Assembly (NCBI GenBank): GCA_036365145.1
Contig: JAEOAD010000982.1
Location: forward strand, 6,722,001 to 6,786,000
Reading direction: 5' to 3'
DNA: 64,000 nucleotides
Source: Orientallactaga sibirica
Taxonomy: Eukaryota > Chordata > Mammalia > Rodentia > Dipodidae
Shown here: positions 32,901 through 43,472 of the stretch, in pieces
How the letters are laid out: every line of letters begins with the position of its first letter
Position numbering within the stretch: the stretch's first letter is position 1
Notes under the pieces: model-generated
What the model was told of the DNA's origin: nothing
Databases searched by the model: none
The model's input: only the letters and a program-made list of their open reading frames with translations
Position numbers and translations under genes: made by a program

Positions 32901-33067
32901 AGAGGAAGAGAGAAAGGGAGACAGGGAGACAGGGAGGGAGCGTGGGCACACCAGGGCCTCCAGCCACTGCAAACTAACTCCAGACTTAGGCGCCATCTTG
33001 TGCATCTGGCTTTATGTGGGTATTGGAGAATTGAACCTGTATCCTTTGGCTTTACCGGCAAGTGCCT
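29903..33067. repeat. Tandem duplication, copy B (3.16 kb)
   Basis: Second copy, near-identical to 26741-29902. Differences seen by eye are mostly one- or two-base length changes in runs or microsatellites: the (AG)n near 30437, an added C at 31184, a longer C run at 31720-31728, shorter A runs near 32618, and cg/ccg at 33055. The same elements recur about 3161-3165 bp further on: SINE 30406-30565, B4-like 30566-30700, SINE 31113-31208, L1 fragment 31214-31365, B1 31578-31737, SINE 31752-31978, B1-like 32024-32155, 32291-32442 and 32447-32588, SINEs 32612-32852 and 32867-33067. The last SINE continues intact to 33095. Confidence 0.95.
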
Positions 33068-33096
33068 TAACCACTAAGCTATGTCTCTAGCACTGA

Positions 33097-33101
33097 TCTT
33101 T

Positions 33102-33137
<36 letters not shown>

Positions 33138-33274
33138 CGAGGTAGGGTTTCACTCTGGTCCAGGCTGACCTGGAATTCACTATGTAGTCTCAGGGTGGCC
33201 TCGAACTCCTGGTGATCCTCCTACCTCTGCCTCCCGAGTGCTGGGATTAAAGGCGTGTGCCACCACACCCGGCT
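33097..33274 (-). repeat. B1-like SINE with TSD
   Basis: T40 run, tcgaggtagggtttcactct, ending gccaccacacccggct. tgatcttttctt on both sides. Confidence 0.95.
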
Positions 33275-33390
33275 TTGATCTTTTCTTTATTTAAACATAT
33301 TTGCAGATATGTCGTATCCATAAATAATGAATTTAAGTACTGAAACAAACTCACACCTTTGATATCTTGTTGTTTAAAAGAAACATGTTT

Positions 33391-33530
33391 GAGCCAGGCA
33401 TGCTGATACATGCCAAAATCCTATCATCAGAGGCTGAGCTGAATTGATTGTGAGATCAAGGCCAACATGGACTACATAGCGAGTCTGGGGTCATCCTGGG
33501 ATATATAACGAGACCCTATTTCAGAAAATT
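33391..33530 (+). repeat. Old B1-like SINE
   Basis: gagccaggcatgctgataca, aaggccaacatggactacat, ending acgagaccctatttcag. Confidence 0.75.
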
Positions 33531-33834
33531 AAAACCATCCATCCAACAAACTAAGCAAACAAAAAACCCAAACTCTCCAAAACAGCTTCTTTCTTTTGGG
33601 GCCTGTTGCCATGCATGGCTTTGTTGGCTGAATCATTGTGAAGTAGTGATTACACCAGCCAGAGTTAGACCAGTATTAAGCTATTTCTTTTCAGCTTTGT
33701 AAGTTCAGTAGAACACCACTTTTCTATGTGCATGTTTAACATTCTGAAAGTTTCACTTTGTAAAGATAAATATGACAATAATCAAATCATTCTCTTTTTA
33801 AATATTTTTTTTAATATGTACTTTTAAAAAAAAT
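33531..33834. other. Unique intron sequence
   Basis: No recognised feature. Confidence 0.5.
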
Positions 33835-34068
33835 ATTTTTTAATTTTTTACTTTATTTATTTGAGAGAAAGATACAGAAATAGGCAGGGAGAGAGAGAGA
33901 GAGAGAGAGAGAATGGGTGCGCCAGGGCCTCCAGCCACTGCAAACGAACTCCAGATGCATGCACCCCCTTTTGCATCTGGCTTACGTGGGTCCTGGAGAA
34001 TCAAGCCTCAAACCGAGGTCCTTAGGCTTCATAGGCAAGCATTTAACCGCTAAGCCATCTCTCCAGCC
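33835..34068 (-). repeat. tRNA-type SINE
   Basis: aatgggtgcgccagggcctc, cctcaaaccgaggtccttag, head ccatctctccagccc. Confidence 0.95.
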
Positions 34069-34074
34069 CATCTT

Positions 34075-34300
34075 TTTAAATATTTTTATTTAATTTTAAG
34101 CAGAGAGAGAATGAGAATGTGAATGAATGAATGAATGAATGAATGAATATGGGCACGCCAGGCCTCCAACTGCTGCAAACAAATTCCAGATGCATGTACC
34201 TCTTTGTGCAACTGTCTTTATGTGGGTACTGGGGAATCAAACCCAGGTTGTTAGGCTTTGCAGGTAAGCAACTGAACCACTGAGTAATCTCTCTAGCCCC
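34075..34300 (-). repeat. tRNA-type SINE with (GAAT)n
   Basis: (GAAT) units 34120-34148 within the tail-side purine tract, gggcacgccaggcctccaac, diverged head gtaatctctctagcccc. Confidence 0.9.
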
Positions 34301-34824
34301 AAATTATTCTTAAACCCACAATAGCTAATAATGTTTCCTTATTATTAGGTATCTAGTTTTACACATAGTTAAAATCTTTCAGAAGGCATTTCTTTGAAAC
34401 AGGCTTTGGAAAGGCCATGCTATATAGTTGGTTGGTTGTCTGAGTCTGTTGTAGTCTAGGTCTCCTTCTCATTTCTTCTGTGATTTTTTGGTGGTGGTGA
34501 CGAATCCAGATAATTTACCTGGGGTGTTGCTACAGTCAGGATTGACTGACTGCATCCTTAGGGTATCATTCAACTTATTTCAGGAACTCATTATTATTTC
34601 CTGTAAACTGATATGAAATCCAGAGGCTTAGTCCAATCCAGCTTCTATTTATTAACTGGCAAGAATGTGTAACTTCTGGTGACACGAACTTGTGTCACAA
34701 GGCTTCCAATGCCTGGTTCTCTCTTCTTGGTATGCCAGACTCTATTAGCACCCATTACCCAGGTTCTTGATTATAGTAGAGGTTGCAATGTGTTGGTTGA
34801 ATAATTCTCTTTCCTTCTCCATTT
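34301..34824. other. Unique intron sequence
   Basis: No recognised repeat or gene. Confidence 0.5.
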
Positions 34825-35026
34825 CATTAATTAATTAATTAATTATTTATTTGAGAGAGAGAGATAGATAAAGAGAATGGGTGTGCCAGGGCCTCTAGCC
34901 ATTGCAAATGAACTCGAGATGCAAGTGCTACATGTGCATCTGGTTTATGTGGGTCCTGGGGAACTGAAGCTGGGTCCTTTGGCTATGCAGGCAAGCACCC
35001 TAACTGCTAAGCCATCTCTCCAGCCC
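34825..35026 (-). repeat. tRNA-type SINE with (TTAA)n
   Basis: attaattaattaattattta tail, gaatgggtgtgccagggcct, head ccatctctccagccc. tctccatttc flanks it (34816-34825; 35031-35040). Confidence 0.94.
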
Positions 35027-35144
35027 ATCTTCTCCATTTCTTATCTACGATACTGCTACTGAGAGAAATACCTTCTTATCAATCACTTGACTACCCTGAG
35101 TTTATGTAGAAAAAGCAAGACAAAAGTTTGATTCTTTACGAGGT

Positions 35145-35332
35145 TTTAAAATTTTTAAAAATTTATTTCAGAGAGAGAAAGGCAGATAGAGAATGAATAC
35201 GCCAGGGCCTCTAGCCACTGCAGATGCATGTGCCACCTTGTGTATCTGGTTTACATGGTTCCTGTGGAATCGAACCTGGATCCTTAGGCTTCTCAGGCAA
35301 GTACCTTAACTGCTAAGCCATCTCTCCAGCCC
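35145..35332 (-). repeat. tRNA-type SINE
   Basis: aatgaatacgccagggcctc, lacks about 20 bp between ccactg and cagatgcatg, head ccatctctccagccc. Confidence 0.92.
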
Positions 35333-35394
35333 TTCTTTACTGGTTTTTCAAACATTGATTTGGTTCATTAGTATCTTCCAAAGTCGACCAGTGA

Positions 35395-35745
35395 TGTTTT
35401 TTGGTGTGTGTGTGTGTTTGTGTGTATTTTCATGTGTGTGAGTGCAGGTGCACATGTGCCATGGTGTACCTGTGGAGGTCAGGGGACAACTTCGGGGTGT
35501 TAGTCTTTGCCTTTGACCTCGTGTGAGGCAGGTTTTGTCATTGCACAGCACTTGGTTTGTTGGGCTAGCTGGCCCCCGAGCTTCTCACAGACTCTCCTAT
35601 CTTTGCCTCCCTTCTTGCCCATAGTAGGGCTGAGATTATAGACATATGCTACGACATCTGGCTTTATGTGGCTGCTTGGGATCTGAACTTGGGTATTCAT
35701 GCCTGTGTGACAAGTGCTTTATCCACTGAGTCATCTTCCCAGCCC
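35395..35745 (-). repeat. B4-type SINE with (TG)n end
   Basis: TG run 35403-35427, gtggaggtcaggggacaact, ggctagctggcccccgagct, ID-like end ccactgagtcatcttcccag. Confidence 0.88.
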
Positions 35746-35759
35746 TGTTATCAGTAGTT

Positions 35760-35825
35760 TTAAAAAATTGTTTTTGTTTATTTTTATTTATTTATTTGAG
35801 AGCAACAGACACAGAGAGAGAAAGT

Positions 35826-35862
<37 letters not shown>

Positions 35863-36016
35863 GGCATGCCAGGGCCTCTAGCCACTGCAATCGAACTCCA
35901 GATTCATGTGCCCCCTTGTGCATCTGGCTTATATGGGTCCTGGGGGATCGAGCCTCAAACCGGGGTCCTTAGGCTTCACAAGCAAGCGCTTAACCGCTAA
36001 GCTATCTCTCCAGCCC
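35760..36016 (-). repeat. tRNA-type SINE with (AG)n
   Basis: (AG) 35830-35858, cctcaaaccggggtccttag, head ctatctctccagccc. Confidence 0.95.
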
Positions 36017-36540
36017 AATCAGTAATCTTTAATAGTATTATCATAGAACATATATCATACAACATATGTGATATAAAACTTGTTTAATATATATTTAAGT
36101 TTTCAGTCTTTTGTGGTTATTCATTGCAGAATTGTACATTCCTATTGGTGGCCAGTGGAAGCCTCTTTTTACATTTGATTCTGAGTTATTTTGACATAGC
36201 CTCAGGACTCTTTGATGACTTCCTTATTTTCTTGGTGTAATAAGATGATCCATGGTTATCATCTTTCCTGTCCATGACCTGGAATTAGTCATTTCTCCAA
36301 GGCAGCCTGACTACGTTTAGTAAAAAATGTTAGAAGTTTTAACTTTTTGTTTCTGGCAAAAATGACATATTGCTCTTCTTAGATCATCCTTCTGGAAGTC
36401 TTTGATGTGGTGCTGTTGATCTTTTATCAGTTTATTAGCTTGTATTTCAGATTTGGAAATGGTTTAAATTTTTTAAGTGCAGCCCACTTTATTGAGATCT
36501 TATTCTATTTATCAGATTAAAAAAAATTTTTTTTTAAAAA
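36017..36540. other. Unique intron sequence
   Basis: AT-rich. No gene or recognised repeat, though the tail end (36470-36510) has an L1-like tattgagatc flavour. Confidence 0.5.
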
Positions 36541-36544
36541 ACTT

Positions 36545-36672
36545 CTTCTGTTTTTTTCAGGCAGGGTCTTAACTATAGCCCAGGCTGACCTTGAATTCAT
36601 TCTGTAGTCCCAGACTGGCTTCAAACTCATAGCTTCCTGAGTGCTGAGATTAAAGATGTGCATCACCATAAA
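36545..36672 (-). repeat. Old B1-like SINE
   Basis: ttcaggcagggtcttaacta, ctgagtgctgagattaaaga, gtgcatcacca. Confidence 0.78.
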
Positions 36673-36679
36673 CAGCTTG

Positions 36680-36765
36680 CTTGCTCGCTCCCCCTTTCCC
36701 TCCCCCCCTCCCTCCTCCCCTTCCTTCCTTCCTTCCTTCCTTCCTTCCTTCCTTCCTTCCTTCCT

Positions 36766-36801
<36 letters not shown>

Positions 36802-36804
36802 TCA
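36680..36804 (+). repeat. (CCTT)n/(TTCT)n polypyrimidine microsatellite
   Basis: cccccctccctcc, then ttcc units (36720-36767) and ttct units (36768-36802): a pure pyrimidine strand over 100 bp. Confidence 0.97.
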
Positions 36805-37370
36805 TTTCTAAATGTTTTTATGAGAAAAAGAGAGAGAAAGAAATAAAGAATGTGAATGTGAGTGTGGTAGTTTGAATAGATGGTCCCCAGTATTCAGCGT
36901 TTTATTAGTTTATTGTTTGCAAATGCAGCCCATTGGCTGGAGGCAAGGTCACTGGGCCAATCTTAAGGTGTGGTGGCAGGTTTAGGATTTCAATCTAAAG
37001 GTATGCAAAGTGTGCCTAGCTGGAGTTCCTGAGGGGTGCTGTGAGGCTTTTGGCTGTGGTTTTGCTCTCTCTCTGCTTGGTCCTATGAAAGCAGGCCAGC
37101 TTTTTCTGCCATTATGGAACTTCCCCTGGATCTGTAAGCGCCAATAAATATCCCTTCCTCCATAACTGTGACTGGTCTGGAAGTTCATCTCAGCGAACCT
37201 GAAGCTATCTGCTACAGTGAGTATTAGCACACCAGGGTCTCCTGCCACTGCAGCTGAACTTTAGATACATGTACCGCTTTATGTTAAGTTGTTACTGGGG
37301 AATTGAACTAAGGCTGTCAGGCTTTGCAAACAAGTGCCTTTAACTGCTGAGTTCTATCTTCAAACCCTTA
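36805..37370 (-). repeat. tRNA-type SINE split by the solo LTR
   Basis: Tail-side part 36805-36862 (tttttatgagaaaaagagag), body and diverged head 37222-37370 (agcacaccagggtctcctgc, tttaactgctgagttctatc). Confidence 0.85.
36863..37216 (+). mobile_element. Intact solo LTR, MaLR/ERVL-type (ORR1/MT-like)
   Basis: The element begins TGTGGTAGTTTGAAT, ends GCTACA and is flanked by the 5-bp direct repeat gtgag (36858-36862 and 37217-37221). AATAAA lies at 37143-37148. It has landed inside a minus-strand tRNA-type SINE, whose halves resume exactly on either side. TG...CA ends plus a 5-bp duplication and 354-bp length indicate a complete LTR left by LTR-LTR recombination. The ORR1/MT assignment is by resemblance of the first 20 bases. 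Confidence 0.88.
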
Positions 37371-37454
37371 CTACAATCTTTCTACCTTAGTCTCTTGAGC
37401 TTTGAGATTATAGGTGTGAACTACCATACCCTTTAGGAACTGTTTTTAAAAATA

Positions 37455-37560
37455 AATTTGAAGAGTTCTAAAGGGGAATGGGGGGAGGGGAGGGAAATAC
37501 CATGCACTTTTTGTATGTAAGTATAGAAGTTGTCAATAAAAAAAATAATTATTAAAAAAA
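37455..37560 (+). mobile_element. Very short L1 3' end with TSD
   Basis: It consists of gagttctaaaggggaatggg, a G-rich run, gtatgtaag, and caataaaaaaaataattatt with an A tail, flanked by aaatttgaaga on both sides (37453-37462; 37558-37568). It matches the L1 terminus at 55.85 kb. Confidence 0.75.
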
Positions 37561-37599
37561 ATTTGAAGACAGGAACTAAATCCAACTTCCTTTTTTCTT

Positions 37600-37754
37600 C
37601 TTTCTGGTTTTTCGAGGTAGAGTCTTGGTCTAGCTCAGGCTGATCTGGAATTCACTATGTAGTCTCAGGGTGACCTTGAATTTAAGGCAATCCTCCTACC
37701 TTTGCCTCCCCAGTGCTGGCTGGGATTAAAGGCATGTACCACCACACCTGGCTC
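37600..37754 (-). repeat. B1-like SINE
   Basis: gtttttcgaggtagagtctt, a duplicated gctggctggga, ending catgtaccaccacacctggct. Confidence 0.93.
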
Positions 37755-37987
37755 CTTTTTTTGGTGCTACTCTGGATATGAACCTGTGGCCTTAGGCATG
37801 TTGAGGAAACACTACCACTGAAGTATATCTCCAGCCTTCTATAAAACTTTTAAAGGAAACAAATATGTTGGGGTTTGACTTCAGTTCTGTTCTATGTTAC
37901 TCTGTGTAGATGCACACTTAGTGATTTGTCTGATACAGTAATTGAATATTTACCATGAAGTAAATATACATAAACATACATGAAGTG

Positions 37988-38156
37988 GTTTTTTTTTTTA
38001 ATTTTTATTTTTTGGTTTTTTGAGGTAGAGTCTCACTCTAGCCCAGGCTGACCTGGAATTCACTCTATTCTCAGGGTGGCCTTGAACTCATGGCGATTCT
38101 CCTACCTCTGCCTCTCAAGTGCTGGGATTAAAGGCATGTGCCACCACATCTGGCTG
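37988..38156 (-). repeat. B1-like SINE with TSD
   Basis: gaagtgg on both sides (37982-37988; 38157-38163). Lacks about 8 bp at ctatgtagt (38061). Confidence 0.94.
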
Positions 38157-38297
38157 GAAGTGGATGTTTTTAGTTCAAATTTTCAAGTATTTAAAAATGT
38201 TAATCAGAATTAATACTAAACCATGAATAGTTACTTAAATTTAGTATGCAATATCACTGGTAAAATATAACATGAAACTATCCAATAATAACCTTGT

Positions 38298-38457
38298 TTT
38301 TTTTTTTTTTTTTGGTTTTTCGAGGCAGGGTCTTGCTCTAGCACAGGCTGACCTGGAATTCACTTTGTAGTCTCAGGGTGGCCTTGAACTCACAGCGATC
38401 CTCCTACCTCTGCCTCCCAAATGCTGGTATTAGAGGCGTGCACCACCGCGCCTGGCT
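38298..38457 (-). repeat. B1-like SINE
   Basis: gtttttcgaggcagggtctt, ending cgtgcaccaccgcgcctggct. Confidence 0.95.
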
Positions 38458-38999
38458 CCCATTATAGTTTTTTAAATATGCTGGATGTTATTTCTGGATG
38501 AGGTGTTGGGGAGCTCAAAGCAGCTATGTTTATGACAGTTTGTAATTCCAGACTGCTTTGAAGAGCCATTATTTTGCTGTTATCTTTTGTTTTTAGCCTT
38601 GGCTAAGATCTCATTTCTTGGACATAGTTTTTCACTAAAAATTCTCTCCACTCAATGGTAAGCATTTCTTGAGTGCCAGATGGGGCCAAATACTCTACTT
38701 ATTTCTTTTTAATAAGAGAACCATAAGCTTCAGATTTACATGTCCCTTCTGCCTTTCAGGGTCTCCCAGTAGCAGAATTCCTTCAATTTGGGGGGTGCAT
38801 GTGTAAATGTAGAAGGATATTAAATCTGCCTGAGGAAGGCAGCAAAAGCTCACCATGGTTTCTTCTCACCTGACTGCTTTCTCTTCGACAATGCATTTCT
38901 TGTCAACAGAGGCCCTGCAGTGACTCAGCCTTTGTACTTAAGCCTACTACTGCACCTACTGACCACATTTTCTTTTTGTTCAGTGGAGCTGTTCTTTTT
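38458..38999. other. Unique intron sequence, MIR/L2-like motif
   Basis: ggtaagcatttcttgagtgc with cagatggggccaaatactct at 38655-38695 resembles a MIR/L2 end. Otherwise nothing. Confidence 0.45.
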
Positions 39000-39195
39000 T
39001 AATTGTTTTAAATTTGTATTCACAAGCAGACAAGGCCAGAATGAGTACACCAGGGCCTTCTGCCAGTGCAAACAAACTCCAGACACATGTGCCACTTCAT
39101 GCAGCTGGCTTTTCGTGGGTCTTGGGGATTCAAACCCAGGCCATCAGGCTTTGCAAGCAACCACCTTTAATTGCTGAACCATATCTCCAGCCCAG
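39000..39195 (-). repeat. tRNA-type SINE
   Basis: aatgagtacaccagggcctt, ttgctgaaccatatctccag. Confidence 0.9.
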
Positions 39196-39219
39196 TAGAA
39201 TTGTTTTTAACTTCTTTTC

Positions 39220-39376
39220 TGTTTTTTTTTTTTTTCTTTTTGAGGTAGGGTTTCACTCTAGTTCAGGCTGACCTGGAACTCACTATGTAGTTTCAGGATG
39301 GCCTTGAACTCACAGTAATCCTCCTACCTCTGCCTCCTGAATGCTGGGATTAAAGGCGTGCGCCACCATGCCTGGC
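39220..39376 (-). repeat. B1-like SINE
   Basis: tttttgaggtagggtttcac, ending gtgcgccaccatgcctggc. Confidence 0.95.
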
Positions 39377-39994
39377 ACTTTTATCCTTTTGACCTGGACC
39401 TTGCATCTTACTGCTGATTCAGCTTGGCTACCCTGAAGCACACATGTCTAGACATGAAGCCAGTTTCCCATCCTCTTCACATTGTCATCCAGAAGAATAA
39501 GAGCCATGCTCTGTTACAGCCCTCACAAAGTACCTTTGAATATAAGGCTCTATGAATTTATTTGAAGTAAAATAGTTTAAACAAATACTTCAGATATGTT
39601 AACAACAGAAAAATTTATTTCAACCATCCTTATATCCTTACACTGTCCATTGAATAAAATAATTTCATTAGATGAGTGAGCATTGGGGAGAGAAGAAAGC
39701 AATTCTTTCTTATTGATTTATTGCATAATCTGAAATTAAATGGACACATAGTATGAACAGACACTTGACTATTCTGTTTTAAAGTTTACATACTCAGGTT
39801 GGCCCAAAAACCTTTTGGATGTTCTTTGAAAAATAGGGCATCACCTTCTAATCAGGCACTTGTCTTTGGCTCACATTGGAATGTGAGAATCAAACTGTTA
39901 TATAAAATCAGGAAAAGCTCTACCTGCCATTTTATTACTTAAAACTGTTAAATTAAAAGCAACACTCATGGACATTTTCTCTCTTACTTGAATA
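39377..39994. other. Unique intron sequence
   Basis: AT-rich. ctcaggttggcccaaaaacc at 39795-39814 resembles the end of a mariner-type element (weak). Confidence 0.4.
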
Positions 39995-40011
39995 AAAAGA
40001 TTATGTCTTGG

Positions 40012-40131
40012 AAAGCTGAGTGTGGTACTCAGGAGGCAGAGGTAGGAGGATTGCTATTAGTTCAAGGCCAGCCTGGGACAACAGAGTGAGTGCCAGGTCT
40101 GCCTAGGCTAGACCCTACCTCAAAAAAAAAA
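40012..40131 (+). repeat. B1-like SINE, 5' shortened, with TSD
   Basis: gctgagtgtggtactcagga: the cctttaatcccag part is deleted. aagattatgtcttgg flanks (39998-40011; 40132-40146). Confidence 0.88.
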
Positions 40132-40145
40132 AAGATTATGTCTTG

Positions 40146-40310
40146 GGCTGGAGAGATAGCTTAGCAAAGCCTAACAACTCTGGTTTGATTCCCCAGTACC
40201 CATGTAAAGCCAGATGCACAAAGTGGAAAATGTATCTGGAGTTTGTTTGCAGTGGCTGGAGGCCCTGGTGTGTACTCTCTTTCTTTCTCTGTTTGGAAAT
40301 AAGTAAATAA
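40146..40310 (+). repeat. tRNA-type SINE
   Basis: gctggagagatagcttagca with a short internal deletion to aaagcctaacaa. Ends in aaatatatatatt. Confidence 0.9.
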
Positions 40311-40321
40311 AAATATATATA

Positions 40322-40535
40322 TTAAGATTTATTATTTTATTTATTTATTAGAGACAGACTGGGAGAGAGAGATAGTAAGTGAGAATGGGCACACCAGGGC
40401 CTCTAGCCACTGCAAACGGACTTCAAATGCATGTGCCATCATGTGCATCTGGCTTATGTGGGACCTGGAGAATCTAACCTGGATCCTTAGGCTTCTCAGG
40501 CATGCACTTTAACCACAAAGCCATCTCTCCAGTCC
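40322..40535 (-). repeat. tRNA-type SINE
   Basis: aatgggcacaccagggcctc, head ccatctctccagtcc. Tail-to-tail with the preceding SINE. Confidence 0.93.
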
Positions 40536-40780
40536 TAAAGACGTTAAGGTGCTTGCCTGTGAAGCCTAAGGACCCATGTTTGACTCTCTAGATCTCTTGT
40601 TAGCTAGACACACGAAGATGAGGCAAGTGCAAGGTTGCACATGCCCACTAGGTGATGCAAGCGTCTGGAGTTCCGTTGCAGTGGCTGAGGCCCTGGTGCG
40701 CCAATTCTCTCTCTACCTCTGTTTCTTTCTCTCTCTAAAAATAAAATAAAAACAAATAAATATTTTTTAAAAGATTTCAT
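40536..40780 (+). repeat. tRNA-type SINE, head truncated
   Basis: Begins at gttaaggtgcttgcctgtga, includes the extra gcacatgcccactaggtgat block, ends aaataaatatt. Confidence 0.9.
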
Positions 40781-40818
40781 CTTTAAATGTCTAAACTGTT
40801 TTGACTAAACTGACTTTT

Positions 40819-40964
40819 TTTTTTTTTCAAGATAGGGCTTCACTCTAGCCCAGGCTGACCTGGACTTCACTATGTAGTCTCAGGGTGGCCTCAAACTCAT
40901 AGAAATCCTCTTACTTTTGCCTCCGGAGTTCTGGGGATTAAAGGCGTGAGGTACCACGCCTGGC
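40819..40964 (-). repeat. B1-like SINE (first of same-site pair)
   Basis: caagatagggcttcactcta, ending cgtgaggtaccacgcctggc. Flanked by ctaaactgactttt. Confidence 0.94.
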
Positions 40965-40978
40965 CTAAACTGACTTTT

Positions 40979-41139
40979 TTTTTTTTTTTTTTTTTTGTTT
41001 TTTGAGGTAGGGTCTCTTGCTCAGGCTGACCTGGAATTCACTATGGAGTCTCAGGGTGGCCTTGAACTCATGGTGATCCTCCTACCTCTGCCTCCCGAGT
41101 GCTGGGATTAAAGATGTGCACCACCACACCTGGCTTTTT
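40979..41139 (-). repeat. B1-like SINE (second of same-site pair)
   Basis: gaggtagggtctcttgctca with an 8-bp internal loss, ending gtgcaccaccacacctggct. Followed by a third ctaaactgactttt at 41140. Confidence 0.94.
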
Positions 41140-41321
41140 CTAAACTGACTTTTTATAAAATGGGTTTTCTAAGAATCCATTATGTTCCCCTCCATGATTG
41201 CTGTGTAAGAACTGTTCTGTATATTGGGTTAACCAACTTTAACAATTTTTTTATTCTACATTATTATTTTTATTCTGCAAACTTATTTGCACCCACTTTC
41301 TGTGCTTTCTTTTTAAGTTTA

Positions 41322-41325
41322 AAAA

Positions 41326-41357
<32 letters not shown>

Positions 41358-41622
41358 GTATGCATGTGATGTGTGCATGCCATGGCACACATGTCGAGGT
41401 CAGAGGACAACCTGAAGTATTGGTCCATGCTTTCCATCTTGTTCTGAGGCAAGGGCTGTCTTGTTGCTTCTGGATTCTTTTGTCCTCCCTTCTGGCTGTG
41501 GTTACCCTGGGTTTACAGATGGTTGAGTTATGTATCTGGCTTCATGGGATTCCGGGGACCCATGCTTGGGTTGTCAGGTTTATGCACAAGCACTTTACCC
41601 ACTGAGCCATCTCTCACCTTTA
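41322..41622 (-). repeat. B4-type SINE with (TG)n end
   Basis: TG run 41327-41360, catgtcgaggtcagaggaca, ID-like end actttacccactgagccatc. Confidence 0.88.
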
Positions 41623-42004
41623 AAAAGTCTTTTATTTTCGTCCAAGTTACTCTTATCCAGTCCATCTAATGCATCTTCTGAAAAGAGCAATATACTAGGT
41701 CTCAGGGTCAATTTCAGTCATAACATGTATGATAACACATTGCTTCTTTGTCCCTTGAGTGTGTGTTCAAGGGCTAGGCCCTGAGGAGGCTGAGGCTTCA
41801 GATGCTATGCTGCCAGATACCTGGAGCCTCCAGGCTTTGTGAGCATTTTGCTGTCCACGCTCTGTCCTGCAGGACTTTCTCTAGCCTTCAAGTCAAACAA
41901 CAGCTCTTACTTGTAACTGTATCTCTATGTGCTGAATGAGAATGAGAAGGTATGGTATGGAGTTAATGCTCACTTAGGATTCTCCTGGTGTTTCATGGAT
42001 GGCC
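41623..42004. other. Unique intron sequence
   Basis: No recognised repeat or gene. Confidence 0.5.
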
Positions 42005-42240
42005 TGGATCCCCAACATTTATGGAGTGCCTACTGTGTGCCGGAAACAGGGGATGCCCCCATTCTAGCATGAGAGACCTAGTGGTGGTTATTTATGGAGC
42101 AGCTTCTGTGTATAAAGGAGTTTACAAGGATTAGCCTTCATCTTTGCACCAGACCATCTCTCAACTTTAAACACAAAAAGTGGACAAAAATTGTCTCACC
42201 TCATGTCATACAGATAGTAAATGTGTATGTTAGAGTTCAC
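42005..42240 (+). mobile_element. L2/MIR-like fragments
   Basis: aacatttatggagtgcctac tgtgtgcc (split here) is the L2-type conserved motif. Further on, gttagagttcactcccagac resembles the MIR end. Confidence 0.55.
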
Positions 42241-43224
42241 TCCCAGACCTATCAGGCCTTTTCTTCTACTTTGTGTCCTCTGTGAAGATGCTTACATAGA
42301 GGTGACAAGAGGGGAGAGATGGCCTTGGAGGTTAGGGTACCTTGGGCAGGGAGGGACATGGGTGTCTAATTCAGACAGTGGTGGACCTTTCTCCTCTCTC
42401 ATAGTTGAGTTTATCTTTTTTCTTCTGTCTTGATTTATCTTTCCCCATTTTCCCTCTTGAAGGCCGGGCCTTGTAGCTTCTGCTGGGCTCACTGCAAACC
42501 TTGATGTACCCTGCAGGAAGCCACCCCACTGATGCTGAACTGCCTCTTGCCCAGGGCGAGTTCTTGGTCTTCCAGTTCCAAGTTCTGGGACATTTTCCTT
42601 GGAGAATCTGATGTTCAGTTTCTGTCATTCATTCCCTTCTCATCCCCTTACTGATGTGTTTCTGAAGACACGAAAACTTAGCTGAGACACCCATGTCCCC
42701 AAACCCTTAGTCCAGGCACTGATGAAGAAGCATTGGATGACAAGAACTTGGCCTTCTCTAGAGAAGAGTATAATTTTTAAAAAGTTGATTCATGAGTCTG
42801 TTAGGGCTCTCTGGTTGCAAGTGACAGAAACTAACTCTCTGACCAGAAGGAAAAATGATTCATTAGAAGGCTTTGGCATGGTTTATGGGATGGAAGGGGA
42901 AGCTGGAGGTCATGCATGGGAAAAATGGCAACCAGGCACCCCGAGGAGCTTTGTTGGGGAGTCTACTCCAGCCATTCCCTGCCTTTGTCATATCACTAGC
43001 ATTCATTTGGGTTCTGTGCCCATCTATTGCACATGTTGACAGGCAGTCGCACAGACTATATCTCATAGGGGAGTAGAAGCTCTCCCAAGTAACTTTCACT
43101 TTCTGAATGGGAGGTGGTATCTCCCTGGGCACAAACGTAGTCAGGCACCTTGATGAGAAAATACCTACAGTCATAAGTTTCTAAATGTGGGTCATACCAT
43201 TTCAATTTTTGTTTTTAATTAATT
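42241..43224. other. Intron sequence with a possible old interspersed repeat
   Basis: ctctggttgcaagtgacaga aac at 42808-42830 is a phrase common in old mammalian repeats, but I cannot name the family. Small open frames (85-105 codons) lack support. Confidence 0.4.
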
Positions 43225-43441
43225 AATTTTTTTGGAGGTAGGGTCTCACTGTAGCTGGGATTAAAGGCATGTACCACAATGCCTGGTGAAAGGTAATTTT
43301 TTTTCAAGATAGGGTCTTGCTCTAGTCCAGGGTGACCTAGAATTCACTCTGTAATCTCAGGGTGGCCTTGAACTCATGGTGATCTTCCTATCTCTGCCTC
43401 CCAAGTGCTGGGTTTAAAGGGATGCACCACCGCACCTGGCC
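43225..43441 (-). repeat. B1-like SINE and an adjacent B1 fragment
   Basis: A fragment at 43234-43288 (ggaggtagggtctcactgta joined to gctgggattaaagg) precedes a full unit 43300-43441. The phrase caatgcctggtgaaaggtaa is also found at 29271 and 32431, so the junction is shared with copy A/B. Confidence 0.85.
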
Positions 43442-43472
43442 TAAATTTTTATCTTTAAAATATAAATTTAGG

